The notes under the pieces were generated by a model. The model searched no databases, was not told the origin of the DNA, and saw only the letters and a list, made by a program, of their open reading frames with translations. Both the position numbers and the translations under genes were made by a program. Of a stretch of 18,420 nucleotides of DNA, positions 1 to 8,624 are shown in pieces (position 1 is the stretch's first letter; every line of letters begins with the position of its first letter). The DNA lies in contig JAFREV010000197.1 in assembly GCA_017434685.1 (NCBI GenBank), positions 1-18,420 of the forward strand, given 5' to 3'. Source of the DNA: Mogibacterium sp. GTDB lineage: Bacteria; Bacillota; Clostridia; Peptostreptococcales; Anaerovoracaceae.

Positions 1-705
1 GGAGCATTTCTCGACAAGAAGCTTCTCGCTCATAAGTCCACGATAGTTTTCTATACCAAAGATAAGTCTCTGTTTTCGGCGTATTCCCCGACGCTCGAAC
101 GTAAACTCGATTCGTGTTCAACCATGCTGTACGGGATTAAGCATAACAAGAGCATCAGCTATCTGACTGTTGTGAATGCGAAGACCGGCAAATTTGCCTA
201 TTACAAGGTGACGATAAAGCCGAAATACAGATACAGCAAAGCGAATGACAAGAAGTTCTACAAGAAGGTAAAAAGACTTGCGAAGAAAGCAAAAAAGAAA
301 AAAGGCGTCAAAAATCGTGCGCGATACATTAATAATTACATAATAAATAACGTCAAGTACAACAGCCGAACGGCGTACCACAACACCGCATATTCGGCAA
401 TGATGAAGGGCAAGGCCACCTGCCAGGGATACACGGACCTCTTTACCATAGTTGCCAGAGAGGCAGGCTTGAAAGCGGAGACCGTATGCGGATATGCCTG
501 GTATAGCAGGAAAAAGGACAGAGCTTATCATGCATGGAACGTAGTTAAGTATGGAAAGAAGTGGGTGCAGCTTGATGTCACGTTCAACGACGTGGGCAGT
601 GCATACAAATACTTTATGATCAACAAAAAGAAGTTCAACAAGAACCATCAACTCGACAAGTTCTACAACACCAAAGCCTGGAAGAAAGCACATCCGCTGA
701 AGTAG
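1..705 (+). CDS. Transglutaminase-like domain protein, 5'-truncated by window edge
   Basis: The frame is open from base 1 to the TAA at 703-705, so the 234 residues seen are the C-terminal part of a longer protein; the internal ATG at 124 has no reason to be the start. The last ~130 residues carry a papain-like transglutaminase core with the triad visible: Cys141 in KATCQGYTDLF, His177 in YHAWNVV and Asp192 in VQLDVTF (numbered from the window start). Families of this kind cleave or cross-link peptides or glycopeptides outside the cell; in clostridia they often sit on secreted proteins carrying Big2 or Fn3 modules. The stretch before the core is very lysine-rich (for example KKVKRLAKKAKKKKGVKNRA), like the basic tails of the next two genes, which suggests wall attachment by charge. 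Substrate unknown. A terminator follows 28 bp downstream, so this ends its transcription unit. Confidence 0.85.
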   Translation, partial: GAFLDKKLLAHKSTIVFYTKDKSLFSAYSPTLERKLDSCSTMLYGIKHNKSISYLTVVNAKTGKFAYYKVTIKPKYRYSKANDKKFYKKVKRLAKKAKKKKGVKNRARYINNYIINNVKYNSRTAYHNTAYSAMMKGKATCQGYTDLFTIVAREAGLKAETVCGYAWYSRKKDRAYHAWNVVKYGKKWVQLDVTFNDVGSAYKYFMINKKKFNKNHQLDKFYNTKAWKKAHPLK

Positions 706-732
706 AAAGGCAACACCAACAGCAATCGCCGA

Positions 733-766
733 GGGCGTCAGCGCGAATGCGAAGGCGCCCGTTTTT
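733..766 (+). terminator. Rho-independent terminator after transglutaminase gene
   Basis: GGGCGTC (733-739) pairs with GGCGCCC (754-760), with one G-U pair; a small inner CGC/GCG stem closes a GAAT loop. GTTTTTATT follows directly. It sits 28 bp after the stop codon. Confidence 0.8.
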
Positions 767-790
767 ATTGCCCTTTTTCAGCAGAGAAAA

Positions 791-810
791 ACAGTTATAA
801 AACAGTTACA
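791..810 (+). promoter_or_regulatory. 11-bp-spaced direct repeat, possible response-regulator site
   Basis: ACAGTTAT (791-798) and ACAGTTAC (802-809) are direct repeats exactly 11 bp apart, one helical turn, 16 bp upstream of the TTGACA box at 826. OmpR/PhoB-family regulators typically bind such tandem half-sites. A closely similar GTTACAG pair at the same spacing lies near the promoter of the 4510 gene. Function is inferred. Confidence 0.4.
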
Positions 811-825
811 AAGAGGCTGTTTATA

Positions 826-856
826 TTGACACAGGGGGGGTTCACAATGTTACTCT
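826..856 (+). promoter_or_regulatory. Candidate promoter with G7 tract in the spacer
   Basis: A perfect -35 box TTGACA (826-831) is followed by seven G residues (834-840). The -10 is weak: GTTACT at 849-854 (17-bp spacer), or TACTCT at 851-856 with an upstream TG (848-849). The box is in the right place to transcribe the 971 gene, giving a 5' UTR of about 100 nt. A second -10-like TATTAT (920-925) without a good -35 is an alternative. Confidence 0.35.
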
Positions 857-866
857 TTTTTTAACA

Positions 867-900
867 GACCGCACACTTAGGTTACAGGAAGTATGCGGTC
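867..900. repeat. 12-bp inverted repeat in the leader of the 971 gene
   Basis: GACCGCACACTT (867-878) and AAGTATGCGGTC (889-900) form an inverted repeat with one mismatch and a 10-nt spacer that contains GGTTACAGG. No T-tract follows, so it is not a terminator. It could be an mRNA hairpin in the 5' UTR or a dyad operator; the sequence does not decide which. Confidence 0.6.
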
Positions 901-970
901 AACAATTACGATACAACAGTATTATTCAGAAGTTGCAACCTAAACAGTATTGAAAACGGAAGAACAGTTA

Positions 971-3900
971 ATGAGTAAGGCAAAAAGGCTATGGGCACTA
1001 CTGCTCACACTCGCCATGGTACTGACTTATATGCCGGCAATGGCATTTGCCAATGGCGATGACGAAGGATATGATGAAGGGAGTGATGAAGTAAGCATAT
1101 CACTCGATACCGACTACATGGTTGACACTCCCTTTTTCTCGGATGGTAAATATAGTGTAGAAGCCTATCCGGATTTTGGGAATGGAAATCCTGACGACTA
1201 TGAGATTAAGTACTCAGTAGGAGTGGGAGACGTTGCAGATGATGAGTTCGATTCCGAAACCGGATACCCGTATAAAGAGAAACTTAATTCAGGTTGGTCT
1301 GCGTTCGAAGATGGTTATGGACTCAATCTGAATGGTGCTAAACTGTGGGAAGCTGCAGAGAGTAGTTCGATTGATAGTGAGGATGGTGTCAGCTACACCC
1401 TGGTTTATATGGTCGAAATACTCGACAAGGATTCAAAAGAGCGTATAGCTTATGACTACGATAGACACCCTCTTGAGATTGCAAGAATTGATGCGGAATA
1501 CGGCGGAGGCGACGTTATATATGCTTACATCGATGAACGAGACCCTCTTTTTGGAGGGGGAATAATTCACCGCGGCTACGAATATGGAATAGACGGGAGA
1601 AGAGAAGATGCTTCTATAACCGACATTAAACTGAAGGATTCCTCTTACGCTGTTATAGAACACGATTTTGATGGCTGGACGATTATTGGTAAAAAAAGAG
1701 GAAAAACCGAAGCCACGTTAACGATAGAGGACGATGGCGGAAACATCTATCATGTCGAGGTCGATGTAGTGGTAAATGCTTTATGTGTTGGATTCACGAA
1801 TGAATCTAACACCAGCAATTATCTGCCTGGAGCCGAAGACATATTGACGGCAAATACTGAATCTGATCGTGGCTTTCCGGAAGATGCCAAGTTTGTTTGG
1901 AATGTGTCATATGATGAGTACATAGACTCGGAAGCTAAAGTAAATGTAACAATAACGCCTGATACAACTGAAAAACATAAAGCAAAAATGAAAGTCGGCA
2001 ATTTGCCGGAAGGTACAGAGTCTTCTTCCTTCTACGTTGAACTGAAAGTCTATGACAGCAACGATGAGCTTCTCGGCGAATGCTCAACTGAATATTCAGT
2101 GCGCGATGAATTGTATGTAATTAATCTTGAAGGCGCTAACGAAAACCTCGATGCCGGTGAGAGCTGCGATGTAACTTGCATACTGATGAAAAAGACAACG
2201 GCTAATCCTGAAGGAGTAGAGGTGTCCGAAAATGTAAGTTATGAATATCAGACAGATGGCGACGTATCAGTTGAAGAAGGCGGAGCCTACAACAAATTTA
2301 CAATAACGAGGACAGGAAATGGCAATGGCTATGTAACTTTTACAGCCATAGAAAAAGTTGCACGTGTTGATGACGAAGGAGAAGAAGATATTTATGAACG
2401 TGCAGATGCGAGTCTGTGGTTCGATTATCGTGACTATTGGATTGACTTCGGAGATGTTGACAGTTACGCATTGTTCGATGATACCGATTACACTCTTAGT
2501 ATAGACTGTGGCGACTATGGAGACAGTTGCAGCGTGAACTACAGCCTGCTTCTCGATCCTAAAGGAGAGGATTCCTTTGATGAAGAAAGAGATGATTATG
2601 TTGAATTAACCAACACAGATACAGAGACTTACTATACCGAGGGCGAAAACGCGCTTACACTGCATGTTAATCCGATTTTCGAAGCGGCTAAGGACTATCC
2701 CGGTGCTTCACTGCATGTGAAAGCAGTTCTGAAGCGAGGAGATAAAGAACTTGCTTCAAACGTAAAACCTTTCATGCTGAGAAAAGCGGAAATTAATTAT
2801 TTCCCGAATAGGGAAAGACTGAACCCGCTTTGCTATGGTCATGGAATAAATGAGCAAACACGCGGATTCATCTGCAATTCCGAGAATCCTGATGGAGAAT
2901 GGTTTGACTTCGAAGTAACAAACGTTGTTAAGACAGATGAATCGGATAACAGTTTTGATGTGCGCCTACACGATATGGACGGCGAAAAGGTTTGGTTTAT
3001 AGAATCGAAGAGGGCCGGAATCGTCAAGGTTGATGTGACCCATACTACATTTGAAGACCCTAATGAAACAGTAACAGAAACTGTGGAATATGAGTTTGCT
3101 GAAGAGGTAGCAGAATTTGATGAAATCGTCAGAACAGACGGCAAGGACTCCGACGAGGTTCTTCCTACTCAAAAAATTCCTTTAAGTGTTAACGCTTCTC
3201 TTATCAAATCTGTTTGGAATAAACAGTATCAATATTATGAAGAAAAGATAATCACAAGCGGATTGTCTTTCAAATGGGTGTTTACGGATACAGAAACGGC
3301 TTCTAATGACTATGCTGTCATAGACAATTCGAATACACTAAAACCGACGATCAGGATTAAGAGTGATATTTCGGAAAAAGACCTGGAAAAGGGGCCTGGC
3401 GTCCAAGTCAAAGTAGCTATGTATTACGGCGGCAGATTTATAGGAGAAGAGATTTACGATAGAGAGTTCTCGGTAGTAAAACAATCATATGTGATTGAAC
3501 CTGAAACAATGAACGAATATCTCAAGCCTAATGTTAAGACCAAGTATGATCCTTCGGTGGTTAAATACGAGTTTGTTAATGGAGCAATCAAGAAAACTGT
3601 TGTAAGCAAAAAAGTTAACTTCGAGTATGATACTGAAGAATTCAAGATTACAGACGCTTCCGGAAAAAGCATATCGAATGATTCTGATGGGCCTATGGTG
3701 CAGGGACCGTTTTATGTAACAAGACTCACTAACAGTTGGTGCAATTTTACAGTTCAATCTAGAGATCCTTCTGACGAAATGGAATATTCGGCATATGCCG
3801 GCTATCAATTCCGGGAGCTGACGAAAATTACCAAGTGGAGAGTGACAGGAATCAAGAATAAGGTATACAACGGTAAGGCACAAACACAAGCTCCGACAAT

Positions 3901-4342
3901 CGTGGTTGAGACGGAGGACGGAGATACTTTCAGACTGGGAAAGAATGAGTACAGTCTATCCTACAAGAATAATAAAAGCGTCGGAAAAGCAAGTGTTGTT
4001 ATTACTGCTAACGGTAGGCTTTCCGGATCGGTTACCAAGACCTTCAATATCAACCCTAAGGGTACGTCGCTCAAAAAAGTGACAAAGGGCAAAAAGTCAT
4101 TTACGGTAACTTGGAAAAAGCAGGCTACTCAAACGACGGGTTACCAGATCCAGTACGGACTGAAGAAGAACTTCAAGGGAGCCAAGACCTACCCAGTTAA
4201 AAAGAACAAGACCGTGAAGGCCACGATCAAGAAGCTCAAAGCAAAGAAGACATACTATGTAAGAATCAGAACTTACAAGACAGTCGGAAAGACCAAGTAC
4301 TACAGCGGCTGGTCGAGCTTGAAAAAGATTAAAACGAAGTAG
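971..4342 (+). CDS. Large secreted acidic protein with basic MBG-like and Fn3 C-terminal modules
   Basis: The open frame extends up to a TTG at 950, but GGAAGA at 958-963 is correctly spaced (7 nt) for the ATG at 971, which also starts a clean signal peptide (MSKAKRLWALLLTLAMVLTY, then PAMAFA before NGDDEG). The mature protein has about 1,095 residues. Roughly residues 30-945 are acidic (rich in D and E), with repeated beta-sandwich-like stretches that I cannot assign to a family. Residues ~951-1028 (VYNGKAQTQAPTI... SYKNNKSVGKASVVI) resemble one MBG-like repeat. Residues ~1030-1123 form an Fn3 domain (FTVTWKKQ, TGYQIQYGL, KKTYYVRIRTYK) that is strongly lysine-rich. No LPXTG or SLH anchor is visible, so it is either released or held by its basic tail on wall polymers. 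Flanking terminators suggest a single-gene unit. An adhesin or matrix role is inference. Confidence 0.85.
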   Translation: MSKAKRLWALLLTLAMVLTYMPAMAFANGDDEGYDEGSDEVSISLDTDYMVDTPFFSDGKYSVEAYPDFGNGNPDDYEIKYSVGVGDVADDEFDSETGYPYKEKLNSGWSAFEDGYGLNLNGAKLWEAAESSSIDSEDGVSYTLVYMVEILDKDSKERIAYDYDRHPLEIARIDAEYGGGDVIYAYIDERDPLFGGGIIHRGYEYGIDGRREDASITDIKLKDSSYAVIEHDFDGWTIIGKKRGKTEATLTIEDDGGNIYHVEVDVVVNALCVGFTNESNTSNYLPGAEDILTANTESDRGFPEDAKFVWNVSYDEYIDSEAKVNVTITPDTTEKHKAKMKVGNLPEGTESSSFYVELKVYDSNDELLGECSTEYSVRDELYVINLEGANENLDAGESCDVTCILMKKTTANPEGVEVSENVSYEYQTDGDVSVEEGGAYNKFTITRTGNGNGYVTFTAIEKVARVDDEGEEDIYERADASLWFDYRDYWIDFGDVDSYALFDDTDYTLSIDCGDYGDSCSVNYSLLLDPKGEDSFDEERDDYVELTNTDTETYYTEGENALTLHVNPIFEAAKDYPGASLHVKAVLKRGDKELASNVKPFMLRKAEINYFPNRERLNPLCYGHGINEQTRGFICNSENPDGEWFDFEVTNVVKTDESDNSFDVRLHDMDGEKVWFIESKRAGIVKVDVTHTTFEDPNETVTETVEYEFAEEVAEFDEIVRTDGKDSDEVLPTQKIPLSVNASLIKSVWNKQYQYYEEKIITSGLSFKWVFTDTETASNDYAVIDNSNTLKPTIRIKSDISEKDLEKGPGVQVKVAMYYGGRFIGEEIYDREFSVVKQSYVIEPETMNEYLKPNVKTKYDPSVVKYEFVNGAIKKTVVSKKVNFEYDTEEFKITDASGKSISNDSDGPMVQGPFYVTRLTNSWCNFTVQSRDPSDEMEYSAYAGYQFRELTKITKWRVTGIKNKVYNGKAQTQAPTIVVETEDGDTFRLGKNEYSLSYKNNKSVGKASVVITANGRLSGSVTKTFNINPKGTSLKKVTKGKKSFTVTWKKQATQTTGYQIQYGLKKNFKGAKTYPVKKNKTVKATIKKLKAKKTYYVRIRTYKTVGKTKYYSGWSSLKKIKTK

Positions 4343-4376
4343 CCTCCCGGAACTCAGGACAAAAAGGCTAAAACAG

Positions 4377-4413
4377 AAAGGAAGGCGAGATCACAGCGAT
4401 CCGCCTTCTTTTT
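4377..4413 (+). terminator. Rho-independent terminator after the 971 gene
   Basis: GAAGGCG (4381-4387) pairs with CGCCTTC (4402-4408), extended inside by GATC/GATC and outside by AAAG against the following T-run (4409-4413). It starts 35-40 bp after the stop codon. Confidence 0.85.
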
Positions 4414-4429
4414 GTATTCTGTATACACG

Positions 4430-4458
4430 TTGTCAACGCACCGATGAATCTGTATAAT
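4430..4458 (+). promoter_or_regulatory. Near-consensus sigma-A-type promoter of the CAP-MBG gene
   Basis: TTGTCA (4430-4435), a 17-bp spacer and a perfect TATAAT (4453-4458) predict transcription from about 4465. The upstream ATG at 4444 lies before this -10 box and cannot be on the transcript, which supports the start at 4510. Confidence 0.75.
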
Positions 4459-4470
4459 GAACGCAATAAA

Positions 4471-4488
4471 GTTACAGAATGGTTACAG
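4471..4488 (+). promoter_or_regulatory. GTTACAG direct repeat, 11-bp spacing
   Basis: GTTACAG occurs at 4471-4477 and 4482-4488, exactly 11 bp apart, just downstream of the predicted transcription start. It resembles the pair at 791-810 before the other large surface gene. If it is a tandem response-regulator site, its position suggests repression. Confidence 0.4.
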
Positions 4489-4509
4489 ACAAATAATGAG
4501 GTGAAGGAT

Positions 4510-7500
4510 ATGAAGATACGTACCGCCAAGGCACGCAATTCGTTAGTCGCGATTCTTTTTATCGCGATGTTATTTGTTTTTGCAAACAATACGATCTCAG
4601 TATATGCGGATTCGCCTAATGTCACAGCGCACTCAAAAGCAGAGATTGTTCAGAGGCTTAGGACGAACAGCGCTTCAATAAACGAAGCCCACACATTTGA
4701 GATAACACCTACTCGGCCCGATACCCCAGGGGCGTTATCTTATGCATCAAAACAGTCTGCATTAAAAATGCTCAATAATATACGTTATGTCGCAGGCTTG
4801 CCTGACGTGATGTTAGATAGCACCTATGGAGATAAGTCGCAGGCAGCAGCATTTGTACTAGCTTCAGTTGGACAGGGTTTGTCGCATGCTCCGAAGGATG
4901 ATTATTCAAAGCCAAATGGCATGTCGGATAATATCTGGAATTTGGGACACGAAGGAGCCGGAAGCAGCAATTTATCAGCCGGTAGAGGAACACTTAATGC
5001 CACAGTGCTAGGCTGGATGGATGATGGTGACAAAAGCAATGTGGACAGAGTAGGACATAGAAGATGGGCTATCAATCCTAAAATGGGAAAAGTAGGCTTC
5101 GGCGCTGCATATAATAGTGAATCTAGCTATGGAAATTACTATGCGGAGTACAGCTTCGATAATTCGGGTAGTGGTACACAGACAAATGTAGCCTGGCCGG
5201 CACAGATAATGCCTATCGAGTTCTTTGGAAATAATATTCCATGGAGCTTATCGACAGGAAGATATATTAGCAATGTTTCCGAAGTCGTTGTGACGCTAAA
5301 TAGAAGGGCAAGCAGTCCATCCGGTAGCGGAAGTTGGACATTCAAAGGTTCGGAGAGCTACACGGCAGCAGGCAGTGGTAAATACTTTAATATAAACAAT
5401 CAGGGTTTTGGTCAGATAGGATGCATCATCTTCAGACCCGATATTGTGAATTATAGAGTGGGAGATATATTCGATGTTAATATTACCGGAGTGGGATCTT
5501 CACCAATCACGTACTCTGTTGAGTTCATCAGCGGGTATCCGGTAGAAACAATGACGTTTGACAATCAGGAGTACAGACTGACATCAAGTTACCAAACCAT
5601 AACACCTACGATAACCCCGTCGTCTGCAAAAGGATATGAAGTTTCTTACAGCAGTTCCGACGAATCGGTCGTAAGCGTTAATTCAAATGGGCAGCTCACT
5701 AAGGTTGGAATGGGAGAAGCAACGATAACCGCAACCATTGATGGTAGATTTACCTTTAGCGGAAACCCTATTACTTCGTCATATGTAGTTAAAGTACCGA
5801 AGAGTTTGAGCAACAACGATATTAAGGTTGAATATAACGATACTGTTTATTATTCAGGAAAAACTGCGGATATAGGTCTTGTAATCAAAGATGGAAACAA
5901 AACACTCGTAGAAGGCACCGATTATACTCTTTCAATTCCTGATAATGCAGTTAAACCAAGAATGTCAGGAAACACATACTACAATTACACAGCAACAATA
6001 ACAGGAATAGGAAATTACGGCGATACATTATATAAACATTTCTGGATATATAAGAAGTCTCTTTATAATTGCAATGTAGTGCTCAGCCCTGGCACGGTGG
6101 AATATACAGGGACAAAACAGACTCCAACAGTTTCTGTATACAACGGAGATGTTCCGCTGACAGAAGGCGTAGATTACGATGTAACATCTAATGATGGAGG
6201 AACAAGCGTCGGGTCATACAGTGTAAGAATTAGTGCTTGTTCAAATAGTGATTGCTACATAGGTAGCACCAGTGAGACATTTACAATAACTCAAAAGAAC
6301 ATAACAGAAAGCATGATTGATGCCATTTCATCAGTCACTTACAACGGATCTGCACAGACTCCAAACGTCACTTTGAGAGACGGAGCTAGGATTTTAACAA
6401 AGAACACAGATTATACAGTGCAGTATTCCGCCAATACCAACGCAGGAACTGCCAAAGCAACTGTTACGGGAAAGGGCAACTATAAGGGAAGTGTTGAAAA
6501 ACAATTTACTATAAATCCAAAATCACTCAACACCGCCACACTGACACTGACCCCTGCAAGTATAAAATATAATGGTGCCCTGCAGAAACCGGAGGTAAAT
6601 GTTAAAGACGGAAATATAACACTTAATGTAGGGCAGGATTACACACTTACCAATTCGGGCGGAACAAATGTCGGAGATTATGATGTAACAGCAGCCGGTT
6701 GCGGCAACTACACAGGCGAGATCTGCAATACATTTACAATAACTCCTGCAAATTTGAATGAGGCCACGATTACACTGGATCAAGACGAATTTGCTTACGA
6801 CGGACAGGCGCATAAACCAACAGTCACAGTGAACTATGGCGGGAATCCGTTGACAATAGGTGATGACTATTCATTATCCTGGAGCAATCAAAGCAGCGTT
6901 AATGCCGGAACATATACAGTCACAATTAGTGCGGCAGACAATAGCAACTTCACAGGGTCTGTCGAAAAAACATACGAAATAACTCCAAAGACTGTTACGG
7001 CGGATATGCTGGAGCTTGGTAACAGTGAATTCACATATAACGGAACCGAGCAAAAGCCTAACGTATCAGTCAAGGACAACGGGACTCCGCTTGACAGTGA
7101 AGATTATGAAGTTTCTTACAGCGGTGGTGCTGATGCAGGAACTTACACCGTAACTCTGACAGGCAAGAGAAACTACGATGGCAGTACTGGAAAGACGTTT
7201 GAGATTAAGCCGAAATCAATCGAAAATGCAGAGATTGAAGATATTCAATCGGTCGAATATAATGGCTCTGCGCATACTCCATCCTTAACCGTCAAGGTCG
7301 ATGATAAGGTGATTGACGCAGATAATTACACGGTCAACTATGATGCAAATACTAATGCAGGAACTGCGAAGGCAACTGCAAACGGAATCGGCAACTACAC
7401 AGGCAGCATCAGTAAGAATTTTACAATCACCCCAAAAACTGTAACCAAAGAAATGGTTGGGGCTATTGGACCTGTTGCTTATGACGGTGAAGCAAAGGAG

Positions 7501-8589
7501 CCGGATGTAATAGTAACAGACGGTAATAAAACGCTCGAAAAAGAAAAGGATTATGCTGTTGAATACAGCAATAACACAGAAGTAGGAACGGCGAAGGCAA
7601 CCGTTAAAGGAAAAGGGAATTACACCGGATCCATAGATTGCGAGTTCGAAATAGTCTCTCCTGAAATGGCAGAACTGCAGGCTCTCATCGATGAACTTGA
7701 AGATGCTAAGGCCGGAGAGACCGATGAAGAGTTTATAGCAGCAATTGATGAGGCTATAGAAGAAGCCATTGCAGCTGTAAATGGTACGAATATGGATTCC
7801 GAATATCTCAATTCGATTATCAGCAGTGTCAAAAGCAAAAGAACTGCAGCCGTGAGCGCTCTCGAAGAAAAGAAAGAAGCGGCAAGAGTGGCGGCAGAAG
7901 AAGCTGCGAAGGCAGCCGAGAAAGCAAAAAGAGCTAAGCAGTCCGGACAGGGAGGTGCTGTAGGCAAGGGTGCATCTATGGAGTTTGCGGAGAAATCGAT
8001 CCTCGCATCCACAAGTGAGGAAGGCCCTAAAGGAAGCAAATATGCACCGCTTCAGCTCCGTTCAACCAAGCAGGCTAATACAAGCGTTACCCTGGCTTGG
8101 TACAAAGTCAAGGGCGCTAAAAAATATATAATATACGGCAACGCCTGCGGCAAAAAGAACAAAATGAAGAAGCTTGCAACCTCGACAGGCAAGTTAAATT
8201 ATGTTGTTAAGAAACTGGCCAACAAGAAAGCTCTTAAGAAAGGAACTTACCACAAGTTCATGATTGTGGCTCTTGATTCAAAGAACAACGTTATCTCGAC
8301 ATCGAAGGTCGTACACGTGGCCACCAAGGGCAATAAGAAGATGGCGAATCCGACCAAGATCACGCTTAAGGCCCCGAAGACACTCAGGAAGGGCAAGACG
8401 CACAAACTCGCCGCAAAACAGGTAGGAAAATATGTCAAGAAACACAGAGTTTTGGCATATGAGACAAGCAACGCCAAGGTTGCAACCGTAAGCAAAGGCG
8501 TGATCAAGGCGACAGGCAAAGGCACATGCTACGTATATGTATATGCACAGAACGGTCTCTTCAAAAAAGTGAAGGTGACTGTTAAGTAG
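4510..8589 (+). CDS. Secreted CAP-domain protein with eight MBG-like repeats and basic Fn3/Big2 tail
   Basis: The start is the ATG at 4510: it has a GAGGTGA site at 4498-4504, and the in-frame ATG at 4444 lies upstream of the promoter -10 box. The protein has 1359 residues. Residues 1-33 are a signal peptide ending SVYA. Residues ~84-220 are a YkwD-type CAP (SCP/PR-1) domain, with LNNIR, GLSHAP, GHEGAGSSN and GHRRWAINPKMGKVGFG; the His and Glu of the CAP cleft appear retained. A WPAQIMP-containing extension follows to ~340, then a Big2-like Ig domain (~343-425). Residues 433-1050 are eight tandem MBG-like repeats, 1051-1150 a charged Ala/Glu/Lys helix, ~1179-1275 a lysine-rich Fn3 and ~1279-1359 a lysine-rich Big2. 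The layout is a stalk presenting a CAP head, with a basic end probably bound to the wall; no LPXTG is present. CAP function in clostridia is mostly unknown, so adhesion or host interaction is inference. The SH3b gene follows after 35 bp. Confidence 0.9.
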   Translation: MKIRTAKARNSLVAILFIAMLFVFANNTISVYADSPNVTAHSKAEIVQRLRTNSASINEAHTFEITPTRPDTPGALSYASKQSALKMLNNIRYVAGLPDVMLDSTYGDKSQAAAFVLASVGQGLSHAPKDDYSKPNGMSDNIWNLGHEGAGSSNLSAGRGTLNATVLGWMDDGDKSNVDRVGHRRWAINPKMGKVGFGAAYNSESSYGNYYAEYSFDNSGSGTQTNVAWPAQIMPIEFFGNNIPWSLSTGRYISNVSEVVVTLNRRASSPSGSGSWTFKGSESYTAAGSGKYFNINNQGFGQIGCIIFRPDIVNYRVGDIFDVNITGVGSSPITYSVEFISGYPVETMTFDNQEYRLTSSYQTITPTITPSSAKGYEVSYSSSDESVVSVNSNGQLTKVGMGEATITATIDGRFTFSGNPITSSYVVKVPKSLSNNDIKVEYNDTVYYSGKTADIGLVIKDGNKTLVEGTDYTLSIPDNAVKPRMSGNTYYNYTATITGIGNYGDTLYKHFWIYKKSLYNCNVVLSPGTVEYTGTKQTPTVSVYNGDVPLTEGVDYDVTSNDGGTSVGSYSVRISACSNSDCYIGSTSETFTITQKNITESMIDAISSVTYNGSAQTPNVTLRDGARILTKNTDYTVQYSANTNAGTAKATVTGKGNYKGSVEKQFTINPKSLNTATLTLTPASIKYNGALQKPEVNVKDGNITLNVGQDYTLTNSGGTNVGDYDVTAAGCGNYTGEICNTFTITPANLNEATITLDQDEFAYDGQAHKPTVTVNYGGNPLTIGDDYSLSWSNQSSVNAGTYTVTISAADNSNFTGSVEKTYEITPKTVTADMLELGNSEFTYNGTEQKPNVSVKDNGTPLDSEDYEVSYSGGADAGTYTVTLTGKRNYDGSTGKTFEIKPKSIENAEIEDIQSVEYNGSAHTPSLTVKVDDKVIDADNYTVNYDANTNAGTAKATANGIGNYTGSISKNFTITPKTVTKEMVGAIGPVAYDGEAKEPDVIVTDGNKTLEKEKDYAVEYSNNTEVGTAKATVKGKGNYTGSIDCEFEIVSPEMAELQALIDELEDAKAGETDEEFIAAIDEAIEEAIAAVNGTNMDSEYLNSIISSVKSKRTAAVSALEEKKEAARVAAEEAAKAAEKAKRAKQSGQGGAVGKGASMEFAEKSILASTSEEGPKGSKYAPLQLRSTKQANTSVTLAWYKVKGAKKYIIYGNACGKKNKMKKLATSTGKLNYVVKKLANKKALKKGTYHKFMIVALDSKNNVISTSKVVHVATKGNKKMANPTKITLKAPKTLRKGKTHKLAAKQVGKYVKKHRVLAYETSNAKVATVSKGVIKATGKGTCYVYVYAQNGLFKKVKVTVK
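5806..7659 (+). repeat. Eight tandem ~77-residue MBG-like repeats (within CDS)
   Basis: Repeat units run 5806-6060, 6061-6300, 6301-6525, 6526-6753, 6754-6993, 6994-7218, 7219-7440 and 7441-7659. The shared pattern is Y-[NDT]-G-x-x-x-x-P-x-[LV]-x-V near the start, a D-Y-x-[LV] turn in the middle, then N-A-G-T-Y/A-x-x-T-[GA], G-N-Y-x-G and F-x-I-x-P-K at the end. Units are diverged at the DNA level, so this is old protein duplication rather than a recent DNA array. Repeats 1 and 2 are the most degenerate. Confidence 0.9.
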
Positions 8590-8624
8590 ACAAGATTCAG
8601 CGATTATTTCTGAGGAGAAAAGAT

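Noticed and set aside
118..693. 191-codon minus-strand ORF
   Set aside because: Antisense shadow of the transglutaminase gene, whose triad and lysine-rich composition are clearly on the plus strand.
950..970. TTG start giving a seven-residue extension of the large secreted protein
   Set aside because: The ribosome site GGAAGA fits the ATG at 971, and the signal peptide begins there.
4444..4509. Upstream ATG extending the CAP-MBG protein by 22 residues
   Set aside because: It lies upstream of the promoter -10 box, lacks a ribosome site and would spoil the signal peptide.
5806..7659. Tandem repeats as a possible CRISPR array or DNA satellite
   Set aside because: The periodicity is ~230 bp, in frame, conserved at protein level and not as identical DNA; this is a protein repeat.
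7620..8039. 139-codon minus-strand Ser/Ala/Leu-rich ORF
   Set aside because: Shadow of the Ala/Glu/Lys helix and flanks of the CAP-MBG gene; no ribosome site or recognisable domain.
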